From Coenobita brevimanus (lineage: Eukaryota > Arthropoda > Malacostraca > Decapoda > Coenobitidae), in contig CM064732.1 of NCBI GenBank assembly GCA_032717465.1, positions 24,760,229-24,824,228 on the forward strand: 64,000 bases of DNA. Reading direction: 5' to 3'. Under the pieces are notes generated by a model that made no database searches, was not told the DNA's origin, and saw only the letters and a list, made by a program, of their open reading frames with translations. Numbering within the stretch: the first letter of the stretch is position 1; every line of letters begins with the position of its first letter. Positions 10,001 to 21,652 of this stretch are shown in pieces. A program made the position numbers and the translations under genes.

Positions 10001-13000
10001 CTGTCTATCTATTCCAGTTAGGGGTGGCCACTCAGAAATTGCCTCCATGTCGCCCTGTCCCCCTGCATTTCATTGCCCTCCTTCCAACTCACATCCCCTT
10101 CTCTCACAAACCTCTCCACTCCATCCCTCCATCTCATCCTCGGCGTCCCCCTTCCCCCCCCACCTCATTTACATACACTCTTCTCGTAACTCACCATCCT
10201 CTCCACATAGCTAAAACACATTGTATTTATCCTAATGCTTTATATCACATCCACATCTACACTATAATGCTACTTCACTTCCCCCTTTGTGGGTCTGAGT
10301 CTCCATATAACTCCACGTTCTCCTCTTAGATAACTCATTTCCACTGCTCTCACCCTTGACTTGTGTCCTTCCAACAAGGTCCTTGCTTCACTTGCATACG
10401 AAACATTTGCTATCATAATACCATCATTGGAGCGACTTTACGTCCACTCTCACTTCCCTATTTCTTATCACTTCTTTCAAGAACCATCAACCTTTCTTCC
10501 ATGTTGTACCCTTTCAAGAACTGCACCTTCCAAACTTCCACCATTACTCGTCATAGTACCCTAGTACTTAAATGCACACACATTTTCCATTTCCTCATCA
10601 TCCAACCTCACTGTACATTTAGTGACTTAATTTCTCTCGAAGACCATAACATTTCCCCTTAAGATTCAGTGTCTTATATACCCTCGTAAATGGATTCACT
10701 AAGCCTTGTAGTTCCCCTTCGTTCTCACTGAACAATACAGTATCATCTGCAGACAATAGTGTAGGAAATTTCTGAAACGCTGCCCTCTCTCGTCAGGGCA
10801 GCTCCAACATCCACTGCCCTGCTTTATATCTAATTTATAACCCCATCCATATACTGACTGAACAACCATGGAAACATGACAAATCCTTGTTTCAATCCAA
10901 CACTCATATAGAAGAAAAAAATCACTCAGTTCACTATCCACAAGCACTGCAGCCTTAGCACCCTCATACATAGCCTACTCCTCACGGCATTTAACAACTT
11001 CCCATTTGTTCCATATAATCCTAATATTTGCCACATTCCTTGTCTATCCAATCTGTCATATCGTTTCTCCAAATCCATGAAGGCCTCATACAACTTCTTT
11101 CCATTCCCTAGAAACTTTTCCACTAAAGATCTAAGGATGAATAATCTGATCTAAACAACCTATTCCCTTCGTAAAACCTCCCTGTTCTTCTCCAACTAAT
11201 TAATGTTATTTCCTATCTCTGTCAATAAGAATCCTACCATATAATTTTCCTATTACACTCAGATACAAATGCTTCTATGATTACCACAAACTTCCTTTCC
11301 CCGTTTTCTTTGTGCAGGGTAATAATTATTATTACTGACATCCAGTCCTCCGGAGCTCTACGTTCCCCCAAGGCCAATCTGTACATCTTTCATACCCATT
11401 TTACTACTATCTCTTCACCATGCTTCATCATTTAACCATACACTTCACAAATTCCTGGGGCTTTCCAAATGTTGATTTTCTTCATTGCTTCCACTGCTTC
11501 CATCCAAATGATCTCTTCCTCCCTTCTCACCTCTCTCCTCCCAGGATTCCTCAGCCACTGATACTCGCATTACTTTCGTTCTCTATGTGTAACGGTTCTT
11601 TAAAGTGTTTCCTCCATCTACACACATTTTCTTCCTTTTCCACTGTCAATCAACCGTTTTTATCTTTCACTCTCCAACTAACTTCCTTTTCACACTAACT
11701 CTACCTCTTTGTGGAACATTTTCTTACATTCCTTCCACTTTACACTCAAATTCCTTCCAAATTCCTAAGACACTTGCTTCTTACTTTCTCTTACTAATCT
11801 TTTCACCTCTCTCTTCCTCTCTACATAGAACTCTCTCCTCTGCCTCTCATCTTCCTCCATGCCTCTGCTTCCCATCCACTCACAATGTTTTCTTTTTTTG
11901 CGCCGCAGCTTCTTCCCTCCTCATTACACCATGCTGTTCTTTGCACTCAATTTCGTCTGCCCTTCAGCCCACTTACCACCTGACATGGTACACAGATTTC
12001 TTCTGTAAATATATTGCACATACTTTCCACCTCCCCTATCTGCTCCAAATCATATTTACCTAATAGCTCCTCCACTTCTCTCTTATATTCTGCCTTTTTT
12101 TCTATCCACTTGCAACTCTTCTAGCTTCCTTGTATGGACTGCTTCTTCCTGTCCTTCCCTCCTTCTATTCCTCCATTGCACTTGAACCTTGACTTTCACC
12201 ACCACTACGTGGTTGTCAAAAAGTCCAGTCCCCCAACCTCTGCTATGCTCTTGCATCCATTACATACCTTCTTATTCCGTCATCCGCAGACACATAAATA
12301 ATCATTACCTTTCGCTCATTCAATTCACTGCTCACTCATATCATCATTCGCCACATATACCTGTGGATTATTGTGTGCCTAAAGAGGGTATTGGCTATCA
12401 CCAGCTCCCTCCCTGCGCAATTGTCAACTAGTGCACTGCCATTCTCATCCACTCTGCAGGCTCACCCTACTCACCAACTACTCCATGCACCTTCACATTC
12501 TCCACTTTTCCATTCATATCTCATCTCATAAACGCTCTTATTCCTTTCAAACTATTCCATGCACTCTTCCACATTTGCCCAGAACTCTTCTTTTACTCTG
12601 TTTGCGTGATCTTGTGTTGGCGTAAATAATCCTTGAACCAACTGATCCATACTCTCTTATATTCTCATTCCATCTCTTTCACACAACAATACATATTCCC
12701 ACTTTAGGCCTCTCATTCTTACCTACTCCCATGCATATACCCCAACCATATTCCCACTCTTTCGGACTCTCACCTTCCTCAGTTAGTCCACATATGTCCA
12801 CTTTTGCGCTCTGAAGCACCTGGTCATTATCTCTCTTTCACCTCATCATTTGCACCCCTTACAAACCATGTTACATTCTGTACCATGTCCTTTATTCTGT
12901 CCTTGGTCGTCAACTGTTTGTCAGTCCTGGTCTGATGCTTCTTGTTTGTATTTTTAATTAGTTGTTTTCCGGGGAGGGGCACTAACCCTCCACCAACCCA

Positions 13001-13163
13001 CTTGTCACGTAGGAACCACTTATTGGTTGAATATAAGATTACCACCCTACGATCTAAATGATTCCCTGGTTTACAGGAAATCATTTGGCTTGCCACTCAG
13101 TGTACAGCTATCCTACAATAGAGTAACACTGCACTGAGTGAGTGGATGATGGACGCCCCCACT
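10001..13163 (-). mobile_element. R1: near full-length, decayed family-R non-LTR retrotransposon
   Basis: An endonuclease + RT element without a visible ORF1, resembling the RTE group in layout. Read on the minus strand from its 5' end (~13,163): the leader encodes the segment ending KWVGGGLVPLPGKQ (12,960-13,090). The endonuclease begins near 12,850-12,890 (NVTWFVRGANDEVKER). The RT palm reads AFMDLEKRYDRLDRQGMW near 11,030-11,095, and the active-site box reads ADDTVLFS near 10,730-10,755, so the Asp pair is retained. Many stops and frameshifts interrupt it. The 3' end reads GGGTGGCC-like (in plus: ggggtggccac at 10,021) and is followed by TCTATCTATT, a TCTA/GATA microsatellite tail. The open frames on the plus strand here are antisense shadows. 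Confidence 0.85.
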
Positions 13164-13301
13164 AACCACGAGTACAGTAGATTAATTACATTTGTCAAGC
13201 CATAACAGTCCTTATCGCATATAGTGTAAAACATCTGTGAGATTACGTACTCTCGAAAGTAGAGTAGCTTCGTGTTGTGTCTTGCAAATTAAAGATAAAA
13301 T

Positions 13302-13368
<67 letters not shown>
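13302..13368. repeat. (CT)n microsatellite, tail of element D1
   Basis: A CT run with one TTT interruption, directly adjoining the 3' terminus of the minus-strand element D1. In the sense of that element it is a (GA)n tail. Confidence 0.9.
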
Positions 13369-13370
<2 letters not shown>

Positions 13371-13709
13371 CCAGACGCCATAATCCCGTAAAGGGTGGCC
13401 ATTTGGCTTTATTTGTTTTACGGGGAGGGGCACTAACTCTCCACCAACCCACTTGTTGACACATAAGGAGCACGTATGGTTTGAATATATGGTTACCACC
13501 CAGCGTTGTAAATGGTTTCTTGGCTTACAGGAGACCATTTGGCTTGCCACTCAATGTAAAGCCACCTGTAAAGAAAAGCAACAAGAAGTGACAGGAAAGA
13601 AGGGAGAACTAGGAAGAGAGAAGGGCAGAAAAAGAATGATAAAGCCTAAGGAAGAAGTAGGCAGCACTACATCAAGTGAGTGGACGATGATCGCCATCAC
13701 CTACCACTA
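13369..13709 (-). mobile_element. D1: short internally deleted derivative of family R
   Basis: On the minus strand it begins with GTGGTAGGTGATGGCGATC (about 13,709) and runs through the R leader (open frame containing MASQMVSCKPRNH and KWVGGELVPLPVKQ). It then passes directly into the R 3' terminus (GGCCACCCTTTACGGGATTA, then GGCGTCTGGC) and a (GA)n tail. The endonuclease and RT, about 2.7 kb in R1, are absent. Element D2 at 22.6 kb has the same structure and junction. It is about 340 bp and codes for no complete protein. It is presumed mobilised by R enzymes in trans, an inference from the shared 3' end. Confidence 0.75.
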
Positions 13710-13757
13710 AACAAATGGGTATAATTTTGTATGTACCGATTGATTACCTCTGTAAAT

Positions 13758-13759
<2 letters not shown>

Positions 13760-13815
<56 letters not shown>

Positions 13816-13858
13816 TCTATCTATCTGTCTATCTATCTATCTATCTATATATTTACTT
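13760..13858. repeat. (CA)n then (TATC)n compound microsatellite
   Basis: A CA run to about 13,812 is followed by CTATCTATCTGTC and TATC units, then AT-rich text. Confidence 0.95.
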
Positions 13859-13893
13859 ATTTATATATAGATATTTATGACTTGATAAATCCG

Positions 13894-14084
13894 TAACAAA
13901 TCGTACAACAAACCCATTTTAGTTTCCTTCAAAGTATTTCCCTTGAGATGCTATTCACATCTCCCAGTGCTTTTTCCACTCCTGGACCATAACAAATCTT
14001 ACAACAAACCCATTTTAGTTTCCTTCAAGGTATTTCCCTTGACATGCTATTCACTTCTCCCAGTTCTTTTCCCATTCCTGGAAT
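13894..14084 (-). repeat. 96-bp tandem duplication of the mariner transposase tail
   Basis: Two copies (13,894-13,989 and 13,990-14,084) both begin TAACAAATCKTACAACAAAC and end in CCACTCCTGG/CCATTCCTGG. On the minus strand both encode the C-terminal transposase text (QEWEKNWEK / QEWKKHWEM, then QGKYLEGN / QGKYFEGN). The duplication therefore contains the stop-codon end of the transposase and the start of its 3' flank. Confidence 0.85.
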
Positions 14085-15050
14085 CACTTCTTGTAGTCGA
14101 CTTTTGCTTCCTTGTCCAGAAACGCCTGCGTTCCTTACGGGATTTCTCTAAAGTTTTCAAATTTTCTGGCTTTCACTTCTAACTTAATCTTTGAAGAACA
14201 AAGAAAACTCACCTGGAGTGGTATCTGACCAGTATGGGAGATGCAGAGCAACAAGTGTTTCTGACCAAAAATTGCTTAACTGACAACGCGGCATGTTATC
14301 TGACAATGCACTGTCACTGAGTTTTGTCATGATGCCAAAACCATTTCTGGGTGCTCCACTTCTTTGAACGTTTGCGCCTGCTGATTTCCTGTAGACGTCT
14401 CAGCATTATAATGCAAAACTGCTGGCTCACTGTCTATCCATGGGGAACAAATTCTTCATGGACAATTCGATCAAATTCAAAAAACAAGTTCAACACTGTC
14501 TTGATGTTTGACTTCACCTGATGCACTTATTCAGTTATGCAAATATTGGTGTCTTCCATTGACTGAACTGCTCTTTGGTTTCGAGGTCATCCCCGTAAAC
14601 CCAGGTCTCGTCACCCATAATGACATTTGAAGGAAATTCTGGGTCATTTTTCAGCTGTTCTTTCAAGTCTTAACGCACGTTCACACGATCTTTTTTTTTT
14701 TCTTACTTTAGAGGACTGAGGACAAACTTTGCCGAGAAGGAGTGCACGCCAAGATCTTGTGTCAAAGTCCGATGGACTGAACTCCAAAAAAAGTCTGTGG
14801 CCTTCACTAGTTCGTCAATAGTGTGAAGACGATCCTGACTATCGACTCCTTATTTTGTCGTCTATTTGATACGTTGAAAGATGGCCAGGACGTGTAGAGT
14901 CTTGGACTGACATGTTGCCTTTCTTAAAACACGCTTACCATTCGTAGGCTTGTCTTTCATTTTATCATAGCCTGCTCCTTGAATAACTTGCTTAAGCATT
15001 TCACTGCCTCAGTCGCAGTTTTCAAAAGAAAAAAATATATATAATAAAAA
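14060..15050 (-). pseudogene. mariner-type (Tc1/mariner superfamily) transposase relic
   Basis: A transposase of this type cuts and pastes an element with short inverted repeats at TA sites. On the minus strand the reading includes an N-terminal TATEAVKCL segment (~15,020) and TIDELVKATDFFWSSVHRTL (~14,800-14,860). The first catalytic Asp lies in MGDETWVYG (~14,600-14,625) and the second Asp in WFWHHD (~14,325-14,345). The third catalytic site, normally PCDFFLF, reads PGEFSLFF near 14,195-14,225, an apparent Asp-to-Glu change. The frame is broken many times by stops and indels, so the copy is inactive. Motif wording fits the mariner group with an HHD second site rather than Tc1. I did not find clear terminal inverted repeats. 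The 3' end is followed by a tail duplication. Confidence 0.85.
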
Positions 15051-15986
15051 TGCACACACTTTGCTCCTCAAACCCCCTCACTGTGGTTCGAAGACAAAAA
15101 TCACAGAAGTCACATGCTCTTACAAAGAAAAAAATGCCAGAAATTCAGACTCGACCATGTCAGTGCGATGCCGCGGACAGAATGATTCACCGGACTGCAC
15201 ACATGTGGTTCCTACTGGAGAAACAGGAAGTTCTATTCTGGAAAACGATCCCTGTGAATGTTAATCTTACCTAGAACATATCTCAGCAGATGCCCATGTT
15301 GGCACAGCTTCAACCTGGTCTGGTGTACTCTGTATCAGCGATAGTAGGGATCAACCATTGTTGAATTACAAGGAGAGAAAGGAGGTGGCGTGGACCTCAA
15401 GTGAGGAGGACTGACCCCCCACAGAATGCAGTAGCCAGTCCCAATAGAATGGCCGGTCAGGACTGCCTTCCTTAGGAGTTCATTGGAAGTAAACATAGTG
15501 CTGCTCTCATAGAGGTCTGTGAAAGAAAAGAGAGATGGCTGCTGAAATACCGTACCGATATATCAGAGTGACTACTGTAGAGGTGGAGAGTGACTACTCT
15601 CAGTTCCAGCCTCCTTCCAAGTCGCTTAGTTGATACAGTGTAAGAAATACTCCAGGACATCAAGTCGCAGGTTAAGAAACTGTATTTCACTGTATTTATG
15701 TTAACTTCTCTATAGCAGCCTAGTAATGGAACTGTTCTCATACAGTAATTTATTGTTGAAGTGTCTGACAGACCTTGCCTAAGTTTGTAAGTGACTGTAA
15801 TCACAATAGGTGTCACTTTGCACCTGTTTATTACAAAAAAAAACCCTAAGTCTGTGATGTGATGCGTAGAGATTTTGTACAGGTAGGTAAAGTAAGTCTT
15901 ATTTATTAAGTGCTAGTGCCTTTGATTTGAACCCTCAGAGACGAAAAAAAATTTTCTTCACGTCCGTAACCATATACATAAATATA
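15051..15986. other. No gene recognised
   Basis: Includes possible 5' flank of the mariner relic up to about 15,260. The open frames (114 codons at 15,472-15,816 on the minus strand; 74 codons at 15,050-15,274 on the plus strand) have no recognisable motif. Confidence 0.45.
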
Positions 15987-15987
15987 A

Positions 15988-16070
<83 letters not shown>
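15987..16070. repeat. (TA)n microsatellite
   Basis: About 40 uninterrupted TA units preceded by AAATA-type imperfect units. Confidence 0.95.
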
Positions 16071-16073
<3 letters not shown>

Positions 16074-16955
16074 GTGTTAACTTTCGGTGATTGGAGGAAT
16101 ATTTTGAGTAAAAATGCTATTTGAACATTAGCCCACCTCACAACTATTGTAGACTGATAGGTAAATATATACCGTAGACAGAGAAATAGACACAGATGAA
16201 TATGGGAATAATATATTTGATCTGGTTTTATCAAATGAAGAGAATATCATTTGCAGTATAGATGTTGGTGGTGAATTGGCTATGGTGTCATAAAGAATAA
16301 CGGTTCTATTTCACTGAAAAGATTGCCATTGAGGAAACATTACTTAATTTTTATTACGCGATTTGCAGGAATTATGAGCTTATTTTAGAAGAGCATTTAA
16401 CGGGGGAGATGGAAACGCACGGGAAAGGTAAGTTAACAGATCAAGGGGATGCAAGTCTTAGGTTTAGAGACCAGGGTATTGTGTGGAGATATCGTAGGGT
16501 CAAAGTACAGTTCGGATCACAGATCGAGGAGAGATAATGATCAGAGATCAGAGTCAACGAGCTGAGATCTTGCCAGGTCCAGTACTGTTAAGATCATATA
16601 TGAGCACTCAGTCGATAAGCAATCTCAGAATTATTAATAAATAGGGGTCAAGACAAATACATCATTTCTAAGCCGTTTGGAATGAAAAATTCTGTTCTGA
16701 AATAGTTAAGTAAAAGACTGAGATTTATCGTAGGTGAAAGATGAGGAATATATGAAGATAAACGAGGAGAGGTAGTGTTATTGAATACCTTAAACGAGAT
16801 TAATGAGGGAGACCATTTCGTCTATAAGGTCCCCAGTAATTGCAGTTCGTATACTGTGGAGACTTGGAAGGGAGTTGATATAGCTATTATTTTTTTCTTT
16901 TGCTTAGAATTCCCTCACCAGTCATTAAATACTCGCATATTGGTCATTCTCGTGA
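16071..16955. other. No gene recognised
   Basis: AT-rich unique-looking DNA without a supported open frame or repeat. It could hold the decayed upstream part of the LINE whose tail follows, but I could not align it. Confidence 0.4.
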
Positions 16956-17365
16956 AGTGCATGTGAAGAGATTGCGTTAAAACAACTGGACAAAATTCAG
17001 AACAAAGCAATAAGAATAATAATTCATAACCCAGCAATTACAAAATTGAACTGCCTCCCCTGCAGGTAAGACGAAGTGTTGCCTTCCTTTTATTAGCATA
17101 CAGATACTTCTATGGAAAATGCTTAGACGAAGTTGTTTCCATTGTGCCACCTCTCCACGCCTTTCCAGTGCTACACGGGTATCTGGTAGCATCCATGACT
17201 TGATTGTCTCTGCCATATTATACAGCTTCTGTCAACCAGAAATCCTTTATTCCTTGAACTACGCTTTGCAGTTCGCATATCCATATTAGACTCCCACCAG
17301 ACTTCAATGTACAGGAATTCAAGGACACCTTTAATTTGGTTTACAGATGTTTTTATTTTTTTATT
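16956..17365 (+). pseudogene. LINE reverse transcriptase C-terminal relic
   Basis: The plus strand reads ALKQLDKIQNKAIRIIIHNP (16,975-17,035), then in shifted frames LPSFYYHT-like text and YRYFYGKCLDEVVSIVPPLH (17,100-17,160), then FIPxTxxLxxSxxHIHIRLP. The order 'L..IQNKAIRII', 'YRYFHGKCS.EL', 'R.TR' and 'RSFIP' is the post-RT C-terminal region typical of jockey/CR1-like LINE ORF2 proteins. Only about 400 bp remain, with several frameshifts. The wording differs from family J at 29.3 kb, so this is probably another family. Confidence 0.65.
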
Positions 17366-17383
17366 TGATATTTTCCCTCCTCT

Positions 17384-17418
<35 letters not shown>

Positions 17419-17926
17419 ATAATTTAGGGTGTGTCATTTGGGGAGGTGAAAATTAATTTTTGCAAATGTCTTCAGTAACGGGTTTTATAATTATGTTTTT
17501 GGATGTGAAGAATTCAAAGCTCCTGTTATTATTGTGATTGCAAAATATTTAGCTTGGTTAATCTACGTTTGATTAAAAAGCATATAAACTGCTCTCGGAA
17601 AATAACATACAGTATATTAATTTTGGCTTGTATAAATGTCACGTAATACCACAAAAATTTTAGTTTCTCTGCATAAAACATATCCTAGTAGGCATAAAAC
17701 ATGTTCTTGTAATCAATAAACAACATTAGAAACTAATGACATCAGTTTAAAAAAATATTTAAACAGCAAATTTCATGAAGTCTTGTTTTGATTAATTTTT
17801 AGACACCAGCCACTGACTAGCCTCTTCGCCTCTGATATAGCCCTCACGTTTCTCATGCGTATACACCCTACCTGCTACCTCTGTGACTTGTTTCACACAC
17901 CTCTCTATAGACTGAGCATGTCAAGG
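17366..17926. other. No gene recognised; (CT)12 at 17,391-17,415
   Basis: AT-rich DNA with one short CT microsatellite. Confidence 0.5.
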
Positions 17927-20034
17927 CTATTGTGGAACTTCCATGGTCTCGTCATTGAACTTCTTTATTTCCGCTATAGTCAGTTTACTTGTCAAAGGAG
18001 GTGGTTCATATACCACGTCAGACCAGTTCATCAGCTCCAAAAGGAAAGAAACACTTGGGTTTACTGAAGGTGTCTTCCTGGGACGTACAGAAAGATCTCC
18101 CAGTGTGTCATCATCTCCATCCCTCAAGTCAACAATCTTTTGGACACCAGCTCTCCTCTCCTCACTGCCATCTGAGCACAAGAGTATCTGGATTATATCA
18201 ATGCATACCATGTTGAGTGCTGGATGGTTGTCAAAACAGCATCCACTACAGCCTTCTTTTGTGGCCTAACTAGCAGCAGCTGAAAGAGGATAATGATGTG
18301 GGCCTTCCACCCAAGAATGCTTTACTCTGATGTCGAATCAGTAGGGATAGTACACGCCAAAGATGTATTCCACTATCAGGCTTAAGTTGTTGAGGGTTTT
18401 GCCTTGAGGGTCATGGTTTGAAACCCATATACGACAAAACTTGTTTGGTGTTGTCAACCACCTTGAATGGCTCACTGGACCAATTTCAAGAAGGACCAGA
18501 TCTGTGGGAAGTTCTGCCCTTATGGCCTAAGTGATCCTATACCAGGACGCTTGATCAGTAGAGATCCTTTATGACACTGTCACTCAGTGAAATAACAAGC
18601 TCTCCAGTTGAGATTTTGGTGAATGAAGGATCAATTTCAAGTTTTGTAGCAGTGTCTAGCATCTTGCCAATGTTACCTGTTCACCTGTTGTTAGACAAGG
18701 TCTTCTCATCCAGTGCTGTGATCAAATGTTGCAGAAGTAATTCGTTACTGCGCAAGGCACAAGCCAACCAGACCAACTTGCGGCAAAGCTTGACCTATAC
18801 CTAGTGCGTGGAACCACCCTCCCAGCCAGTGTTAACATTTGTAGAATCACCTCCAATAGCCTGCAGGCTTTTATCATTGCCCTTCTTCTTTATGAAATCT
18901 ACAAGATTATCAGCAATGACTCAAACAGTTTTGTTTCTCTTTGAGGTTTTCTCAGAAGTGAAGTGGTAGAGATATCTTCCACCTTGCTCACTGTACACAG
19001 AATAATGCTGTACTTTGATGATGCTAAGTAACTGACGATCTGAACTGTCTGCTATCAGCATAACTTAAATTGTATTTTGATGGCCGTCAAAGAAGATGCA
19101 GTCAATATCACTCTTCTTACAAAATCATCATATTCCTGATCCAGGGATTTCGTATTATTTTCTTGGGCCCTCGGTCTTTATTGTGATCAACTAGGCAGCA
19201 GTGGTGATGCTCTGATGCTCTCATACCAACATTAGGTAGTTCTAATGTGTTGTACTCTGGCTTTTTATTGAGAGTGGATGTGCCTGGTATTTCTGATGTC
19301 ACTTCATAACTTCCATCCTTTCTATCTTGAGCATCAGCTAATTGTTCTTCCTTTTCATTATCAAGAAAATTATTTCATTTGATGGAATTGAAGCTTCCTG
19401 CTTACTGGTCTGCTTATATTTTTCAAGCCTTCTTCTCTCGTCTTCTTGTCGCTTCTGTTTTTTGACTTGTCTGTCGTGCTTAGGCAGATCTGAGAAGCCA
19501 GTCTGCTGTGGTCCAATAGAAGCAGTCTTGTCTCTCTGACCTTTAATGAAAGCAAGTTCCTTCATAGGGATCTTCATCTCCTTGGGGCATGTACAGATGT
19601 GAGCTTCTTTTTTGCAACCAGCACCTGCGGAGCAACCAAATCATAGCAAAGAACAATTTTACAGTTGCAGTTGAGGATGTCAAAAAGTTTGTAAAATTTT
19701 GCAGTGAGAGCCTTTTTGGCATCTACCTCTCCTCTCCCAAGAGATATATTTTTGGCCTGCTCCCAGCTCTCTTGAATCTTGTTTCAAGATTGTGACTTGT
19801 GATTATACAATGGGGGCTAAAAAATAATTTTTTTTACCAATTCCCACTCTTCAAGCACCTTAGGGTAAATGTCCTTTTGCTGGGTAGCTTCTCACATCCT
19901 CACCACTTTATTTTCTCAGCTGTAGCCCATAATCTGAGAACGTATCGCAGAGCTGGGAGTTCAGAAGCCAACAACTCTCTCCCGGTTCCAATTAGGTTGC
20001 TCGTCCCCAGTCTTTTTCTCTTTTTAGAAGCCAT
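17927..20034 (-). pseudogene. Relic of an unrecognised protein gene (possibly a multicopy, transposon-like family)
   Basis: A minus-strand reading starts at ATG 20,034 with a basic N-terminus (MASKKRKRLG) and continues into RELLASELPALRYVLRLW before a stop. It reappears near 19,750-19,630 (ALTAKFYKLFDILNCNCKIV), with a cysteine-rich stretch (CKKEAHICTC near 19,590-19,615). This leads into a charged segment (KHDRQVKKQKRQEDERRRLE) at 19,340-19,580. A further piece is at 19,117-19,302. A central segment near 18,440-18,500 reads GPVSHSRWLTTP. The best-kept C-terminal piece, 17,927-18,211, includes RAGVQKIVDLRDGDDDT and KLTIAEIKKFNDET. Stops and frameshifts occur throughout. The order of pieces is consistent with a single ancestral protein of roughly 600-700 residues and no visible introns. 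I do not know its function, and no transposase or RT motif is evident. Confidence 0.55.
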
Positions 20035-21018
20035 TGTAGGTCAATTCCTACTGGTTTGGATGGTAGCACTGATTGACAAAATAATAATCTTTAACACACT
20101 GATGAAGATGCTTCAACCTGGGAATCAGCAAAAACAGCAGTGCAGTATAAAGAGTATATCAAATCTATATATAATATAACTGCAAATGCTTGGCAATCAA
20201 TTTTCATTACTTTCTGCCAATTTTACAAGCATGTGTTCTTATAAGTTTTTTATAAGGCAAGTTCAAATTATCGGAAATTCCACAAAAACGTAAAAAATGT
20301 CACTTTTTATGTAACTTTTTTTTTTTCCGAGCAAAACTAAATTATTTTAAATTAACAAAAATGTCTTTTGAATCCCTAAGTCATGTTGCAACTTTTTAGC
20401 ACCAATCACAGTGGAATTTGAAAGCTGAAAAATTGAACACATGCTAATGTATATACAGAGAGAGAGAGAGAGAGAGAGAGACGCGGCATAATCAACTCTG
20501 AAATTCTGATGTGATCGGTGATGCTAAGAAGCACTGACCAAACCTCTGATTCTGAGCCGTGCATCGAAATATTCTCTTATCTTTATATATTACAGAAAAA
20601 ACAACAACAATATACTTTTGTTATAGGAGTAGGGTGGCTACTGATGACCTTGTTAGTTATAATAAAACTGAAACTGTGTTGATAATGACGAATCTAGGAG
20701 CATGATTATCCCGTGTCCAGCACTGTCAGAAAAACTTGCAAGTTTCAACAATGGTAAGGTTTGTAATGACCCTGACGTATATTTATGTAATAGCCGTACA
20801 CGTAAATCACCTTTATATTGGAGAAGTTGAATTAAGTTTCACAAATATTCCATAGTTATCTTAATTCGAATTATACGAGTATTAGTTTCTCTCCCATGAA
20901 CTGCATTAATTTGATGATGGTCTACTGGCGTACAAATCTTTTAAATGAACGGTTAATTCTAACTGTATTGCAATAAGTGTTCTGAAATCATAGTGATATT
21001 ATTGTACCTTGATTAGTC

Positions 21019-21058
<40 letters not shown>

Positions 21059-21652
21059 TAATTCAATCACATATAGGAAACATAGGCAATGCTACGCTGT
21101 TGCAACCCTCCATCTGACCAACTACATACCCCCACCCACCTCCCTGCACACCTAACCAAGAGCATAACATCCCTAGTCCCCTCAGTCTTTTCTTTTATAG
21201 GTGGGCGTAAGGAGAATGTTTTGAGGACACATAACCTGGTGCCTTCAGATTCCTTGGGTAAGTTGCATTGAAATCTCATTTTGTTTTACTTTTTCATTAT
21301 TTTCGATAAAACAACTCAAGAAACAGCATTCTACATATCAAAAAGCCCCAGTTCAGTATAAGGCACATAAGTATGTGAAATTTCATGACCGTATAGCTAA
21401 TACTTTCTAAGTCACGAAAACGAAATCTCTACGTCCGGTCAGTTGCCCTGCCGCCCAAGTCCACGGACGGACACTTATTAATCCCAGTGATAATAACACC
21501 CTTATCTGGCTTTGTCAGGTAGAGGGTAAGAAGGGCCAGAATACGCCTCATCATACATACAACACTCATATTCTCACTGGTGTAAGCCCAATGCTTTTCT
21601 TTTCCATGTGGGGAAAGGGCGGTATCCACATCCTGAATTGTGAGTATAACGT
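20035..21652. other. No gene recognised; (GA)n at 20,457-20,481 and 21,018-21,054
   Basis: AT-rich DNA. Two GA microsatellites are the only structured elements seen. Short open frames at 21,067-21,279 (minus) and 21,429-21,629 (minus) have no recognised motif. Confidence 0.5.

Noticed and set aside
11605..12063. 152-codon plus-strand frame
   Set aside because: Antisense to the R1 linker region; the LINE reads on the minus strand.
13741..13860. Possible CRISPR-like or telomeric repeat
   Set aside because: Simple (CA)n/(TATC)n microsatellite; no spaced direct repeats, and no TTAGG telomere repeats anywhere in the window.
15927..16234. Frames of alternating Ile-Tyr
   Set aside because: Translation of the (TA)n microsatellite.
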